A program made the position numbers and the translations under genes. This document shows, piece by piece, positions 34,222 to 43,503 of a DNA stretch of 64,000 nucleotides. Location: contig NZ_JALGBX010000025.1 in assembly GCF_022808175.1 (NCBI RefSeq), positions 62,001 to 126,000 of the forward strand, read 5' to 3'. The stretch is from Streptomyces sp. AP-93 (lineage in GTDB: Bacteria; Actinomycetota; Actinomycetes; Streptomycetales; Streptomycetaceae). Every line of letters starts with the position of its first letter. Position 1 is the first letter of the stretch. A model generated the notes under the pieces. That model was not told the DNA's origin and made no database searches. It saw only the letters and a list, made by a program, of their open reading frames with translations.

Positions 34222-34857
34222 TCACTTCTCCGCGAGGAGCGGGTCGATCATCGAGCGCAGTTTCTTCTCGCTGACCGCCGCCAGGGTGCGGGAGGCGATC
34301 TTGCCGTCCTTGTCGAGGACGATCGTGGAGGGGATGGCGTTCGGGTTGAGCGTGCCCTTGGGGAAGCGGAGCATCAGCTTGCCGTTCGGGTCGAAGAGGC
34401 TCGGGTAGGTGATCCCGTAGGTCTCTTCGAAGGAGGCCGCGTTCTGCTTGGTGTTGTCGCGGGTGTTGATGCCGACGAAGGCGACGGGCTGCCCGGCCGC
34501 CTCCAGTTCCTTGGCGACCTTCGCGAAGGACGGGGCCTCGGCCCGGCAGGGCGGGCACCAGGAGCCCCAGACGTTGAGGACGACGACCTTGCCCTTGAGG
34601 GTGGTGGTGTCCAGCGTTCCGCCGTCCACCGTCTCCCCGTCGAGCTGGGGGGCCGCGGTGCGGTCGGCCTTGGCGACGGTGGCGATGCCGCTGGAGCCCG
34701 TCACGTAGTTGCCTCCGGCGGACCCGGAGGATTTGCTGCCGCCGTCCGCATCGCCGCACGCCGTGAGGGTGAGTGCGCCGGCGAGGGTCACCGCGGTCAG
34801 CAGGATGGCGCGGCCGCTGGTCGAGCGGCTGCGGCGGGGGGCGCGGCTAAGGCTCAT
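34222..34857 (-). CDS. TlpA/ResA-like thioredoxin lipoprotein
   Basis: A secreted lipoprotein (signal peptide with LTLTAC lipobox) carrying a thioredoxin fold with the catalytic WGSWCPPC motif near residue 100. It likely keeps apocytochrome c CXXCH thiols reduced, receiving electrons from the adjacent CcdA. First gene of the cytochrome c maturation operon. About 211 aa. No strong ribosome site is visible before the ATG. Confidence 0.88.
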   Translation of the reverse strand: MSLSRAPRRSRSTSGRAILLTAVTLAGALTLTACGDADGGSKSSGSAGGNYVTGSSGIATVAKADRTAAPQLDGETVDGGTLDTTTLKGKVVVLNVWGSWCPPCRAEAPSFAKVAKELEAAGQPVAFVGINTRDNTKQNAASFEETYGITYPSLFDPNGKLMLRFPKGTLNPNAIPSTIVLDKDGKIASRTLAAVSEKKLRSMIDPLLAEK

Positions 34858-34946
34858 GTGAAAAGTTTCGCATGTGCGGTTTGCGGATCTTCCGCGCCCC
34901 CCGGGGGGTCTGCCAATCCGCTGGTCAGGTACTGACCCGGGGCGGG

Positions 34947-36209
34947 TCAGACCGCCGTGAGATACGTGCCCCAGCCACCGGTCGGCGCCCGGCCGGGGCC
35001 GAGCGTGCGCAGCTTGGCCAGCACCTTGGGGTCCTGGACGTCGAGCCAGTCGGTGAACTGCCGGAAGGATACGAGGCGTACGTCCTTTTTGTCCGCCATG
35101 CCCTTGAGGGACTCCTCGACGGCGTCCATGTAGATGCCGCCGTTCCACTCCTCGAAGTGGTTGCCGATGAAGAGGGGCGCGCGGTTGCTCTCGTAGGCCC
35201 GCTTGAAGCCGCCCAGGTAGGCGGCGGTGGCCTGGGTGCGCCAGGCCGGGTAGTTGGACGGGACGCCCTTGGTGGTGTTCTTGGACTGGTTCGCGAGGAT
35301 GTTGTAGTCCATCGACAGGACCTCGAAGGAGTGCCCGGGGAACGGGAGCGACTGCAGCGGCAGGTCCCACAGGCCCCCGCGCTTGACCGGCCACTGCTGG
35401 AGACCGCCGGGCGAGCTGGAGTCGTAGCGCCAGCCCAGCTTCCGGGCGGTCGGCAGCAGGTTGTCCCGGCCGAGCAGGCAGGGGGTGCGGGCGCCGACCA
35501 GTTCCTTGCGGTAGTCGAAGGGCAGCGGTTCCAGGTCGGTCCAGCCGGTGTTGGTGCGCCAGTTGGTGACGAAGGACACGGCCTGCTCGATCTCGCTCTG
35601 CCAGTCCTCGGGGCTCCACTTGCCGACCGAGCCGGAGCCGCCGCAGAAGTGCCCGTTGAAGTGGGTGCCTATCTCGTGGCCGTCGAGCCACGCCTCGCGC
35701 ACGTACTTGAGGGTGTTGCGGACGTTCTCGTCCTTGAGGTAGCCGATGTCGGAGGCGCCGACGGGGTTGTTCGGCGGCCGGTAGAGGCTCTTCTTCGACT
35801 CGGGCAGGAGATAGATCCCGGAGAGGAAGAAGGTCATCGCCGCGCCGTGGTCCTTGGCGAGCTTGAGGAACCGGGGGAACAGGCCGTTGCCGATCTCGCC
35901 CGCGCCGTCCCAGCTGAACACCACGAACTGGGGCGGGGTCTCGCCCGGCTGGAGGGGTACGGGGGCGGCCGGCTGGTGCGGCTGCGGCCCGGTGTCGGCG
36001 GTGGATCCGTCGCCGATGGGCTTGACCACCGGGCCCTTGGGCGGGGCAGCGCCCGTCGGGTTGGCCGGGCCGGGGTTGCCCGCGCCGGACGGACCACCGA
36101 CGGTGCAGCCGGTGAGGCCGGCCGCCGCGGCGGCCCCAAGTCCGAGTCCGAGTACTCCCCTTCGGCTGAAGCCGCGCATATCGCTCATGCAATTCATACA
36201 AACGGACAT
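34947..36209 (-). CDS. Lipoprotein with NodB-like deacetylase fold, altered motif 1
   Basis: The N-terminus carries a twin-arginine-like SRRGVLG signal and LTGC lipobox, then a Pro-rich linker, so it is probably a Tat lipoprotein. The rest resembles a polysaccharide deacetylase: SWDGAGE at the motif 1 position, HxxxH as THFNGH for metal binding, and GNHFEEWNGG near the end. At motif 1 the catalytic-base Asp of the usual TFDDG appears replaced by Trp, while the metal-ligand Asp and two His remain. It may therefore be inactive or use other chemistry. Starts at 36188 and 36179 are also possible. Confidence 0.7.
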   Translation of the reverse strand: MSVCMNCMSDMRGFSRRGVLGLGLGAAAAAGLTGCTVGGPSGAGNPGPANPTGAAPPKGPVVKPIGDGSTADTGPQPHQPAAPVPLQPGETPPQFVVFSWDGAGEIGNGLFPRFLKLAKDHGAAMTFFLSGIYLLPESKKSLYRPPNNPVGASDIGYLKDENVRNTLKYVREAWLDGHEIGTHFNGHFCGGSGSVGKWSPEDWQSEIEQAVSFVTNWRTNTGWTDLEPLPFDYRKELVGARTPCLLGRDNLLPTARKLGWRYDSSSPGGLQQWPVKRGGLWDLPLQSLPFPGHSFEVLSMDYNILANQSKNTTKGVPSNYPAWRTQATAAYLGGFKRAYESNRAPLFIGNHFEEWNGGIYMDAVEESLKGMADKKDVRLVSFRQFTDWLDVQDPKVLAKLRTLGPGRAPTGGWGTYLTAV

Positions 36210-36336
36210 TTTGGCGATGTCCAGGGGCGACACGACCACGTCCGGCAACTTGTGTGAAATTAGGCAGAGTCTTGACCAAACGGGCACGGCCCGAGGGGTT
36301 GCGCCTCGAACCGGAATGCGCCCTGGGCTCATGACT

Positions 36337-36367
36337 CCGGGCCCGGCCCCCCTGGGGCCGAGCCCGG
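36337..36367. terminator. Terminator of the hemL-phosphatase operon
   Basis: A 14-bp stem with one mismatch (ccgggcccggcccc against the complement of ggggccgagcccgg), loop 3 nt, just past the phosphatase stop on the minus strand. Confidence 0.65.
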
Positions 36368-36390
36368 CAATCCCTCAGCCCTGCCGGGGC

Positions 36391-37080
36391 TTACGCTCCG
36401 AACGCCTTCGACTTGCCCTTCACCGGCTTCGCCCCCGCGAGGAGGTGCGACGGGACCAGGTCCCGGGCCGGCTCGCTGTAGCCCACCGACACCAGCCGGT
36501 CGCCCTGGTACGTGAACGAGGTCAGCGAGGCCAGCGTGCACTGGCGGCGGCGCGGGTCGTGCCACAGCCGCCGCTTCTCCGCGAAGCTCCGCACGATCCA
36601 GATCGGGAGCTGGTGGCTGACCGCCACCGCCTCGTGGCCACGGGCCGCGTCACGGGCGGACTCGATCGCGCTCATCATCCGCACGACCTGCTCGACGTAC
36701 GGCTCGCCCCAGGACGGCTTGAACGGGTTCGTCAGGTGCTTCCAGTTCTCGGGCCTGCGCAGCGCGCCGTCGCCGACCCCGAAGGTCTTGCCCTCGAAGA
36801 CGTTGCCCGCCTCCAGGAGGCGGCCGTCGGTCGCCAGGTCCAGCCCGTGCGACTTCGCGATCGGCGCGGCCGTCTCCTGGGCCCGCTCCAGCGGGGAGGA
36901 CACGACGTAGGTCACGTCCCGGTTCTCCAGGTGCTCCGCGACCCGGTCCGCCATCTTGCGGCCCAGCTCGGAGAGGTGGTACCCCGCACGGCGGCCGTAC
37001 AGCACCCCGTCCGGGTTGTGCACCTCGCCGTGGCGCACCACGTGGACGACGGTGATCTCGGCACTGCCCTGGTCGCTCAT
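36391..37080 (-). CDS. Histidine phosphatase superfamily protein
   Basis: A 229-aa phosphoglycerate mutase-like enzyme. The catalytic RHG is in VVRHGEVHNPDG at residue 16, SSPLERAQETAAPIA is typical, and the second His is in VSHQLPIWI. The substrate is unknown. It is translationally coupled to hemL (ATGA overlap), so it may act in the haem or porphyrin region of metabolism, or simply share expression. The C-terminus is rich in Lys. Confidence 0.85.
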   Translation of the reverse strand: MSDQGSAEITVVHVVRHGEVHNPDGVLYGRRAGYHLSELGRKMADRVAEHLENRDVTYVVSSPLERAQETAAPIAKSHGLDLATDGRLLEAGNVFEGKTFGVGDGALRRPENWKHLTNPFKPSWGEPYVEQVVRMMSAIESARDAARGHEAVAVSHQLPIWIVRSFAEKRRLWHDPRRRQCTLASLTSFTYQGDRLVSVGYSEPARDLVPSHLLAGAKPVKGKSKAFGA

Positions 37081-38399
37081 GCGGTGGCCTCCGCGGCGGC
37101 CCGCGCGGCGGCCGGCAGGGCGGCCGCGATGCGCTCGATCGCCTTGTCGTCGTGGGAGGTGGACACGAACCACGACTCGAACGCCGACGGCGGCAGGTAG
37201 ACGCCCTGCGCCAGCATCGAGTGGAAGAAGCCGTTGAAGCGGAAGGCTTCCTGCTTCTTCGCGTCGTCGTAGTTGCGGACCTCGTCCGCGGTGAAGAACA
37301 CGGAGAACATGTTGGAGGCGGTCTGCAGCCGGTGCGCGACGCCCTCCTTGGTGAGCGCCTCGGTGACCAGCCCCTGGATCTGGCGCGACACCGCGTCGAC
37401 CTTCTCGTACGCCGCCTCGTCCAGCAGCCGCAGCTGCGCGAGACCGGCGGCCGTCGCGATCGGGTTGCCGGACAGCGTGCCCGCCTGGTAGACGGGACCC
37501 GCGGGAGCCAGGTGCCCCATGACGTCCGCACGGCCGCCGAACGCCGCGGCCGGGAAGCCGCCGCCCATGACCTTGCCGAAGGTCATCAGGTCGGGCTTCA
37601 CCCCGTCCACGCCGTACCAGCCGGCGCGCGAGGTACGGAAACCCGTCATGACCTCGTCGGAGATGTACAGGGCGCCGTTCGCCCGGCACAGGTCGGCGAG
37701 CCCCTGATTGAAGCCCTCCCCCGGGGTCACGACGCCCATGTTGCCGGGCGCGGCCTCGGTGATCACACAGGCGATCTCGCCGGGGTGCGCGGCGAAGGCC
37801 GCCCGGACCGATTCCAGATCGTTGTACGGGAGCACGATCGTGTCCCCGGCCTGCGCGCCCGTCACCCCGGGGGTGTCCGGCAGCGCGAAGGTCGCGAGCC
37901 CGGAGCCGGCGGCGGCCAGCAGCGAGTCCACGTGCCCGTGGTAGCAGCCGGCGAACTTCACGATCTTGGCGCGGCCGGTGAACCCGCGGGCGAGGCGGAT
38001 CGCGGACATGGTCGCCTCGGTCCCGGAGGACACCAGACGCACCTGCTCCACGGGCTCGATCCGCGCGACGATCTCCTCGGCCAGCGCGACCTCGCCCTCA
38101 CCGGGAGTACCGAAGGAGGTGCCGCGGACGACGGCGGCCTGGATGGCCTCCACCACGGCCGGGTGGGCGTGGCCGAGGATCATCGGCCCCCACGAGCAGA
38201 CCAGGTCGACGTACTCGCGCCCGTCGGCATCGGTCAGGTACGGACCGGTACCGGACACCATGAACCTGGGCGTTCCGCCCACGGCGCGGAAGGCGCGCAC
38301 CGGAGAGTTCACGCCGCCAGGCGTCACGAGGGACGCGCGGTCAAAGAGAGTCTGCGAGACTTTGGCTTCATACGGGTACGGGTAGCTCACACCAGCCAT
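37077..38399 (-). CDS. hemL: Glutamate-1-semialdehyde 2,1-aminomutase HemL
   Basis: A PLP enzyme that converts glutamate-1-semialdehyde to 5-aminolevulinate in the C5 pathway of haem synthesis. The PLP lysine is in MTFGKVMGGGFP, the cofactor region is YISDEVMTGFR, and LVSSGTEATMSAIRLAR is characteristic. The ATG at 38399 starts MAGVSYPYPYEAKVSQTLF; the open frame extends upstream without homology. 440 aa, normal. It leads a two-gene operon with the phosphatase and lies near cytochrome c genes that use haem. Confidence 0.93.
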   Translation of the reverse strand: MAGVSYPYPYEAKVSQTLFDRASLVTPGGVNSPVRAFRAVGGTPRFMVSGTGPYLTDADGREYVDLVCSWGPMILGHAHPAVVEAIQAAVVRGTSFGTPGEGEVALAEEIVARIEPVEQVRLVSSGTEATMSAIRLARGFTGRAKIVKFAGCYHGHVDSLLAAAGSGLATFALPDTPGVTGAQAGDTIVLPYNDLESVRAAFAAHPGEIACVITEAAPGNMGVVTPGEGFNQGLADLCRANGALYISDEVMTGFRTSRAGWYGVDGVKPDLMTFGKVMGGGFPAAAFGGRADVMGHLAPAGPVYQAGTLSGNPIATAAGLAQLRLLDEAAYEKVDAVSRQIQGLVTEALTKEGVAHRLQTASNMFSVFFTADEVRNYDDAKKQEAFRFNGFFHSMLAQGVYLPPSAFESWFVSTSHDDKAIERIAAALPAAARAAAEATA

Positions 38400-38533
38400 G
38401 GTCTCATCAGGCCGCGACTGACTTGCGGACGGGCGTTTCACCGCGCCACCCCGGGGGAGGTCACTGCCATGATGATCAGGCTGCGTGGCGGGGGTCACGG
38501 GGCCGGGGCAGGCAAGACACGTCGGGTGGAGAT

Positions 38534-39130
38534 ATGCAACGCGGTGGTGGACCGGGCGAGGGCACGGACGGCCTGGACCCGCAGCGCGCCCGGGAACGTC
38601 GCCGCGGCAAGCACCGCCGTCGCGCCATGGACGCGGCAGAGCACGTACCGGGCCCCACGCAGGACCCCGACGGCCTCCCCAGGGGCCGCGGCATGGGGGT
38701 GACGTACAAGTACTTCGGCGCCCCCGACGGAGCCACGGCCGCGCGCGTCCCGGTGACGATGCGGCCGGAGGAGCTCGGCGGCGACGAGCTCGGCATGGGC
38801 GGCATGTTCAGCAAGATCAAGCCGGAGACCGTCGCCGCGATGGTCCTGACCGGCATCGAGGGCATACCCCTGCACAAGGTGCCCCCGCTGGAACTGGTCG
38901 TCCTCCACCCCGACTACGCCGTCGTGAAGCTCCCGATGACCGTCGTCGACCCGCTGCGCGGCATCGGCGAGGAATCGGTCGGCGCCGCCGCCTTCATCTG
39001 GTCCACGGTCCCCGACCGCGGCGGCCCCCGCGACGCCTTCAACGTCTACCAGCTGCTCCACGAGTGGCAGGATTTCAGCCACCGCCTGCACGAGGCGGGC
39101 CACCAGCCGTACTGCCTCGTCTGGCCCTGA
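38534..39130 (+). CDS. Conserved Streptomyces protein of unknown function
   Basis: About 198 aa. The basic N-terminus (QRARERRRGKHRRR) is disordered, and the C-terminal 140 residues form a folded, unrecognised domain with YKYFGAPDGATAARVPVTMRPEE and a C-terminal LLHEWQDFSHRLHEAG. It is divergent from hemL. The start is uncertain: ATG at 38534 has ggag only 2 bases away, so another start may be used. No signal peptide. Confidence 0.6.
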   Translation: MQRGGGPGEGTDGLDPQRARERRRGKHRRRAMDAAEHVPGPTQDPDGLPRGRGMGVTYKYFGAPDGATAARVPVTMRPEELGGDELGMGGMFSKIKPETVAAMVLTGIEGIPLHKVPPLELVVLHPDYAVVKLPMTVVDPLRGIGEESVGAAAFIWSTVPDRGGPRDAFNVYQLLHEWQDFSHRLHEAGHQPYCLVWP

Positions 39131-39271
39131 CCCGGACTTTCCCTCACCGGGGGCGGACCTCTGCAAGGGCTTTCCGGCCCCGGCGAAAGTAGGCGGATCC
39201 GGCTGTACAACCCGGCGGGGTCTTCACGTGTCTCCCTTGCGAGTAACACGCTTTCGCACCCTGGGGGATCC

Positions 39272-41788
39272 GTGCACCAGCCTGCTTCCGTCCGACCCGC
39301 ACGCCGTCCGCACCGCCGCGGCCTGTCCGCACTGGTCGTCGCCGCCGTCGTGGCCGGCACCGCCCCGGCGCTGACCTCCACCGCCCACGCGGCGGGCCTG
39401 CCCGTGTGGACCGCGGGAACCAGCGTCACCCAGCAGATGATCTTCGGCGACAGTGAGGCGCTGGTGCGGACCGACGACGGCACCGACGTCGTCCTCTTCA
39501 ACCAGGAGCTGGGCTCCGACCGCGCCATGTACGCGGCGGTCCGCCCGGCCGGCACCGAGGTCTGGGGAGCGCCGGTCCTGCTGTCCGTGACCGCGCAGCA
39601 TCCGGGCCAGGGGCGGCTCGTGACCGTCGGGAACAAGGTGGTCGCCGCCTGGACCGACTACCCGGCGAGCCGCATCGGCGACGGGGGCAAGACCCCGGGC
39701 CGGATCGTCACCGCCACCCTCGACAAGGGCACGTGGTCGGCGCCCACCGTCCTGCTCGGCACGGACCAGAACCGCCGCCCGTCCGAGCCCGACCTGGCCG
39801 CCGGCGCGGACGGGACGATCGTCGTCACCTGGCAGCAGCGCAGGCCGGACGGGAACGAGTCCTCGGTCTGGGCCGCCACCCGCTCCGGCGCGGGCGCCTG
39901 GTCCGCCCCGGCCCAGGTCAGCAACGCGGCCGGGGACGGCGACGCCGGGGCCGGCCGCCCCCAGGCCGCCGTGGACGCCAAGGGCACCCCTGTGGTCGCC
40001 TTCCACCAGCAGACCGAGGACGGCGGCTCCAGCATCCGTACGTCCACGCTGCCCGCCGGCGCCTCCGCCTGGCCCCGGCCCACCGCGGTCGCCGAGTCCG
40101 CCGCCGCCGAACTGGGCGAGCCCGCCCTGACCAGCTCCGCCTCCGGCACCGTGGCCCTGACCTGGTCCGAGCCGCGACCCGCGCAGGGCGACCGGCTGCT
40201 GCGCACTGCCACCGCGCCGGGCGCGGCCGAGGCCTGGAGCGCGGCGGAGCCGCTGACCGTCGCGGCGGCCCTGCAGGAAACCCCGGAGCCGCTGATCGAG
40301 CCCGACGGCGACGTGACCCTGGTCTGGAACGGCGGCCCGGACCGCGGCAAGGGCCGCATCCGCTCCGCCACCCTGGACCACACCGACCGCCGCTGGTCGG
40401 CCGTCGGTGTGGTCTCCACCAAGGACCACTCGATCAACGCCGAAGACCACTCCGTGTCCCTGGGCAAGGACGGCACCATCTGGCTGACCTGGGCGCAGAG
40501 CGCCGACCGCCAGGAGATGCGCCAGGCGCGCCTCAAGGACGGCGTGTGGAGCGGCAGCGCGAGGCTGTGGAATTCCAGCGCCGACGAGGTCAAGGGCCTG
40601 ATCGCCGCCGGCGCGGACGGCAGCGCCACCGCCGTCTGGGACCGGGACGGCGAAGGTGACATGGGGCTGATGAGCGCGCACACCACGGACGCGCCGTTGT
40701 CCGTCGCCAGTTCCTCCGTCCCGGCGGAGCACAACCCCCCGCGCAACTGGAGCCCGAGGTGGCAGCTCAGCCGACCCGTCTCCTCCTGGACCGTGACCCT
40801 CACCGATGCGACCGGGACCTTCCGGAGCACCGTCAAGGGCGGCATGACGGTGACCCCCTCGCTGGCCTGGTCCGGCGAGGGTGACGACAAGACCACCGCC
40901 CCGAACGGCCCGATGACGTGGACCCTCACGGCCACGCCGCTGGCCGGGGACACCGGTGTGCGGACCCTGGCCACGGGCACCATCACCGTCGCCGGCGGCC
41001 ACCCCTCCCTCCGCGACCAGGGCAGCGCCGCCGGCCGTCCCGACGGCATCGGCGACGCGCTCGTCCTGACCAGCGGCGGTGGCCTCCGCTCGATCTTCGG
41101 GGACCGCGCCACCGGCGCCTTCAAGGGCACCGCCACCGGCTCCGGCTGGCCCGCCGGCACCCTGCCCGTCCCGGTCAAGGACGCGGGCCTCGACCGCTGC
41201 AACGACCTGCTGGTCCGCAACTCCAAGGGCGAGCTCCGCCGTTACACGCCCGGCTGCGGAAAGACCGTCACCCCGACGACCACCCACAAGCTCATCGGCG
41301 GCGGCTGGAACCAGTACGACGTGCTGACCTCCCCCGGCGACTACACCGGGGGAGGCCCGGCCGAACTCGTCGCCCGCAACGCCTCGACCGGCGCCCTGTA
41401 CCGGTACGCCCGCGCCAACAACGACACCCTCGGTCCGCGCGTGCAGATCCCCGGCTCGTACAAGGACTACAAGAAGATCCTCGGCGCCGGCGACCTCAAC
41501 GGCGACCGGTACGGCGACCTCGTCCTCCAGGACAAGGCCAACCGGCTGTGGCGCATGAACGGCACCGCCAAGGGCTCCTTCGCCGCGCCCGTGAAGATCT
41601 CCGACAGCTGGGGCTCGACCTACAACTCCGTGGTCGCCGCCGGTGACCTGACCGGCGACGGCCGGGCGGACCTGCTGGCCCGGGACACCTCCGGGGTCAT
41701 CTGGCGGATCCCCGGCACCGGCAAGGGCACCCTCGGCAGCCGCGTGAAGATCGCCACCGGCTGGCAGATCTACAAGGGCCTGTACTAG
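39272..41788 (+). CDS. Large secreted protein with FG-GAP/VCBS repeats
   Basis: 838 aa. A Sec signal peptide (RRGLSALVVAAVVAG core, AHA cleavage) is followed by a long region with repeated WSAP/W-containing beta segments, probably a beta-propeller. C-terminal FG-GAP-like repeats such as GDLNGDRYGDLVLQD and GDLTGDGRADLLARD are calcium-binding integrin-type blades. No catalytic motif was found. The GTG has gggggatcc 5 bases upstream. It is probably a surface or secreted binding protein. Confidence 0.8.
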   Translation: MHQPASVRPARRPHRRGLSALVVAAVVAGTAPALTSTAHAAGLPVWTAGTSVTQQMIFGDSEALVRTDDGTDVVLFNQELGSDRAMYAAVRPAGTEVWGAPVLLSVTAQHPGQGRLVTVGNKVVAAWTDYPASRIGDGGKTPGRIVTATLDKGTWSAPTVLLGTDQNRRPSEPDLAAGADGTIVVTWQQRRPDGNESSVWAATRSGAGAWSAPAQVSNAAGDGDAGAGRPQAAVDAKGTPVVAFHQQTEDGGSSIRTSTLPAGASAWPRPTAVAESAAAELGEPALTSSASGTVALTWSEPRPAQGDRLLRTATAPGAAEAWSAAEPLTVAAALQETPEPLIEPDGDVTLVWNGGPDRGKGRIRSATLDHTDRRWSAVGVVSTKDHSINAEDHSVSLGKDGTIWLTWAQSADRQEMRQARLKDGVWSGSARLWNSSADEVKGLIAAGADGSATAVWDRDGEGDMGLMSAHTTDAPLSVASSSVPAEHNPPRNWSPRWQLSRPVSSWTVTLTDATGTFRSTVKGGMTVTPSLAWSGEGDDKTTAPNGPMTWTLTATPLAGDTGVRTLATGTITVAGGHPSLRDQGSAAGRPDGIGDALVLTSGGGLRSIFGDRATGAFKGTATGSGWPAGTLPVPVKDAGLDRCNDLLVRNSKGELRRYTPGCGKTVTPTTTHKLIGGGWNQYDVLTSPGDYTGGGPAELVARNASTGALYRYARANNDTLGPRVQIPGSYKDYKKILGAGDLNGDRYGDLVLQDKANRLWRMNGTAKGSFAAPVKISDSWGSTYNSVVAAGDLTGDGRADLLARDTSGVIWRIPGTGKGTLGSRVKIATGWQIYKGLY

Positions 41789-41823
41789 GCACCGGTACGG
41801 CACCCGCCTGCGCGGGTCCTGGC

Positions 41824-41850
41824 CCCGGCGCTGCCCAGTGCGGCGCCGGG
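41824..41850. terminator. Terminator after the FG-GAP protein
   Basis: An 8-bp stem (cccggcgc / gcgccggg) with an 11-nt loop, between the convergent FG-GAP and oxidoreductase genes; a smaller acccgc/gcgggt hairpin precedes it. Confidence 0.5.
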
Positions 41851-41872
41851 CCCGGCCCGGGCCCCGAACGTG

Positions 41873-42808
41873 TCAGGCCGTCAGGACGATGCGCCCGCGC
41901 GTGCCCGGATCCGCGAGGTGGGCGTGGGCCTTGGCGGCCTCCGCCAGGGGGAAGGTGCGCGCCACCCGGAGCGTCAGCTCCCCCGCGTCGACCAGCGACA
42001 CCAGGCGGGCCAGGTGCGCGCCGTCCGCCGCGACCTCCTGTTCCACCACGCGGACGCCCCGCTCCGGCGCCGGGGCCGCGCCGGGGATCAGGCCGACGTA
42101 GGCGCCGCCGTCGCGGACGAAGGCCAGGGCCGGCCCGCCGAGTACCGCCGTGTCCACGACACCGTCCACGGTGCCGGCCGCCGGAGCCGAGCCGCGCGGG
42201 ACGAAGTGGGCCGCGCCCAGGGACCGTACGAGTGCCTCGTCATCGGCTCCCGCCAGGGCCGTCACCACGTAGCCGGCCCGCGCCGCCAGCTGGACCGCGA
42301 GCCCGCCGACCGCCCCCGCCGCGCCCGTGACCAGGACCGTCGCCCCGGCCGGGAGTTCCAGCAGGTCCACCGCACGGGCCGCGGTCAGGCCGCTCAGCGG
42401 CAGCGCCGCCGCCGTCACCCGGTCGACCGTGACCGGGGCCGGAGCGAGCGCCGACGCGTCGAGCACCGCGTACTCCGCGTGCGTGCCGAGCGGCTTGACC
42501 GGCCCGTAGTGCAGGCCGACCACCCGGTCGGACACCGCCCAGCCGTCCACGTCCGCGCCGAGCTCGTCGATCTCGCCCGCCAGGTCCCAGCCGAAGCCGA
42601 GGCGCTGCCCCTCGCCGCCGAAGACCCCGGCCCGTACCGCGCCGTCGACCGGGTTCAGACCGGCCGCCCGCACCCGTACGCGGACCTGCCCGGAGGCCGG
42701 CCGCGGGACCGGCACCTCTACGACCTCGACCTGCTCGGGACCGCCGAAGCCCGCGGCCAGTGCCGCCAGCATCGTCGTCGGGCCGGTCGTCCGCTTGGTC
42801 TCGCTCAT
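41873..42808 (-). CDS. NADPH:quinone oxidoreductase-like MDR enzyme
   Basis: A zinc-independent medium-chain reductase of the quinone oxidoreductase/enoyl reductase type. Features are GLNPVDGAVRAG near residue 50 and the nucleotide-binding glycine motif VLVTGAAGAVGGLAVQLA near 155. It lacks the zinc-ligand cysteines of alcohol dehydrogenases. It diverges from an HxlR regulator, the arrangement known from QorR-qor2 in Corynebacterium, so it probably reduces quinones or reactive carbonyls under redox stress. ATG at 42808 has gagg 8 bases upstream. About 311 aa. Confidence 0.83.
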   Translation of the reverse strand: MSETKRTTGPTTMLAALAAGFGGPEQVEVVEVPVPRPASGQVRVRVRAAGLNPVDGAVRAGVFGGEGQRLGFGWDLAGEIDELGADVDGWAVSDRVVGLHYGPVKPLGTHAEYAVLDASALAPAPVTVDRVTAAALPLSGLTAARAVDLLELPAGATVLVTGAAGAVGGLAVQLAARAGYVVTALAGADDEALVRSLGAAHFVPRGSAPAAGTVDGVVDTAVLGGPALAFVRDGGAYVGLIPGAAPAPERGVRVVEQEVAADGAHLARLVSLVDAGELTLRVARTFPLAEAAKAHAHLADPGTRGRIVLTA

Positions 42809-42884
42809 CGCCATCGCCTCTTCCGCAGGTTCGCTCGCTCGTTCGTTCTCCGGTTCCGGTGTTCCCGGTGAGAACTAACCTAGG

Positions 42885-42914
42885 GAGAGTTACTCTCGAT
42901 TCGTAAGTACGTAC
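42885..42914. promoter_or_regulatory. Palindromes between quinone reductase and HxlR genes
   Basis: GAGAGT-T-ACTCTC (42885-42897) and GTACGTAC (42907-42914) lie in the AT-richer centre of the divergent promoter region. They are candidate HxlR operators. Confidence 0.5.
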
Positions 42915-42953
42915 CTCGGAGTGCGTACCCGACCCGGAAGTGGGGCAGCACCC

Positions 42954-43382
42954 ATGGCCACCCGTACCGCCGAGGCCCGCCGCGAAGAGGACCGCGCCGC
43001 CTACGACGCCTTCCTCAAGGAGTGCCCCACCAGCCAGCTCCTGGCCCGCATCAGCGACAAGTGGGTCGGCCTCATCGTCAGCGCGCTCACCGAGGCCGAG
43101 AACCGGACCATGCGCTACAGCGAGCTCGGCCGCAGGATCCCCGGCGTCAGCCAGAAGATGCTGACCCAGACCCTGCGCTCCCTGGAGCGCGACGGCCTCG
43201 TCGACCGCACCGTCACGCCCACCGTCCCGGCCCGGGTCGACTACCGGCTCACCGACCTCGGCGGCAACCTCGGCCACCTGCTCAGCTCCGTGAAGGAATG
43301 GGCCGAGAACCACTTCGACGAGGTCAACGCCCATCGCGAACTGCACGACGCCGCGACCGCGGCGGCGACGGCGGACGCGTAG
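42954..43382 (+). CDS. HxlR-family regulator, candidate redox sensor
   Basis: A 142-aa winged-helix protein of the HxlR/DUF24 family: LKECPTSQLLARISDKWVGLIVSALTEAE, then RYSELGRRIPGVSQKMLTQTLRSLERDGLVDR. The single N-terminal Cys at about residue 24 matches the redox-sensing Cys of QorR, YodB and HypR. Its divergent partner is a quinone oxidoreductase, so it probably represses that gene until quinones or diamide oxidise the Cys. ATG at 42954 chosen over an upstream in-frame start. Confidence 0.87.
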   Translation: MATRTAEARREEDRAAYDAFLKECPTSQLLARISDKWVGLIVSALTEAENRTMRYSELGRRIPGVSQKMLTQTLRSLERDGLVDRTVTPTVPARVDYRLTDLGGNLGHLLSSVKEWAENHFDEVNAHRELHDAATAAATADA

Positions 43383-43420
43383 GGCCCATGGCGACACGGC
43401 CCGGCCGTACGGGCCTGCGC

Positions 43421-43452
43421 GCGCGGCGGCCCGGCCGTACGGGCCGCCGCGC
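43421..43452. terminator. Terminator after the HxlR gene
   Basis: A 13-bp perfect stem (gcgcggcggcccg / cgggccgccgcgc) with a 6-nt loop. A 19-nt segment is repeated directly 30 bp apart (43397-43415 and 43427-43445), each copy itself an inverted repeat. Confidence 0.7.
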
Positions 43453-43503
43453 GGCCGCGTAAATCCGCCGCCGACTCCCGCCCCGCGATGGCATGCTGAG
43501 CCC

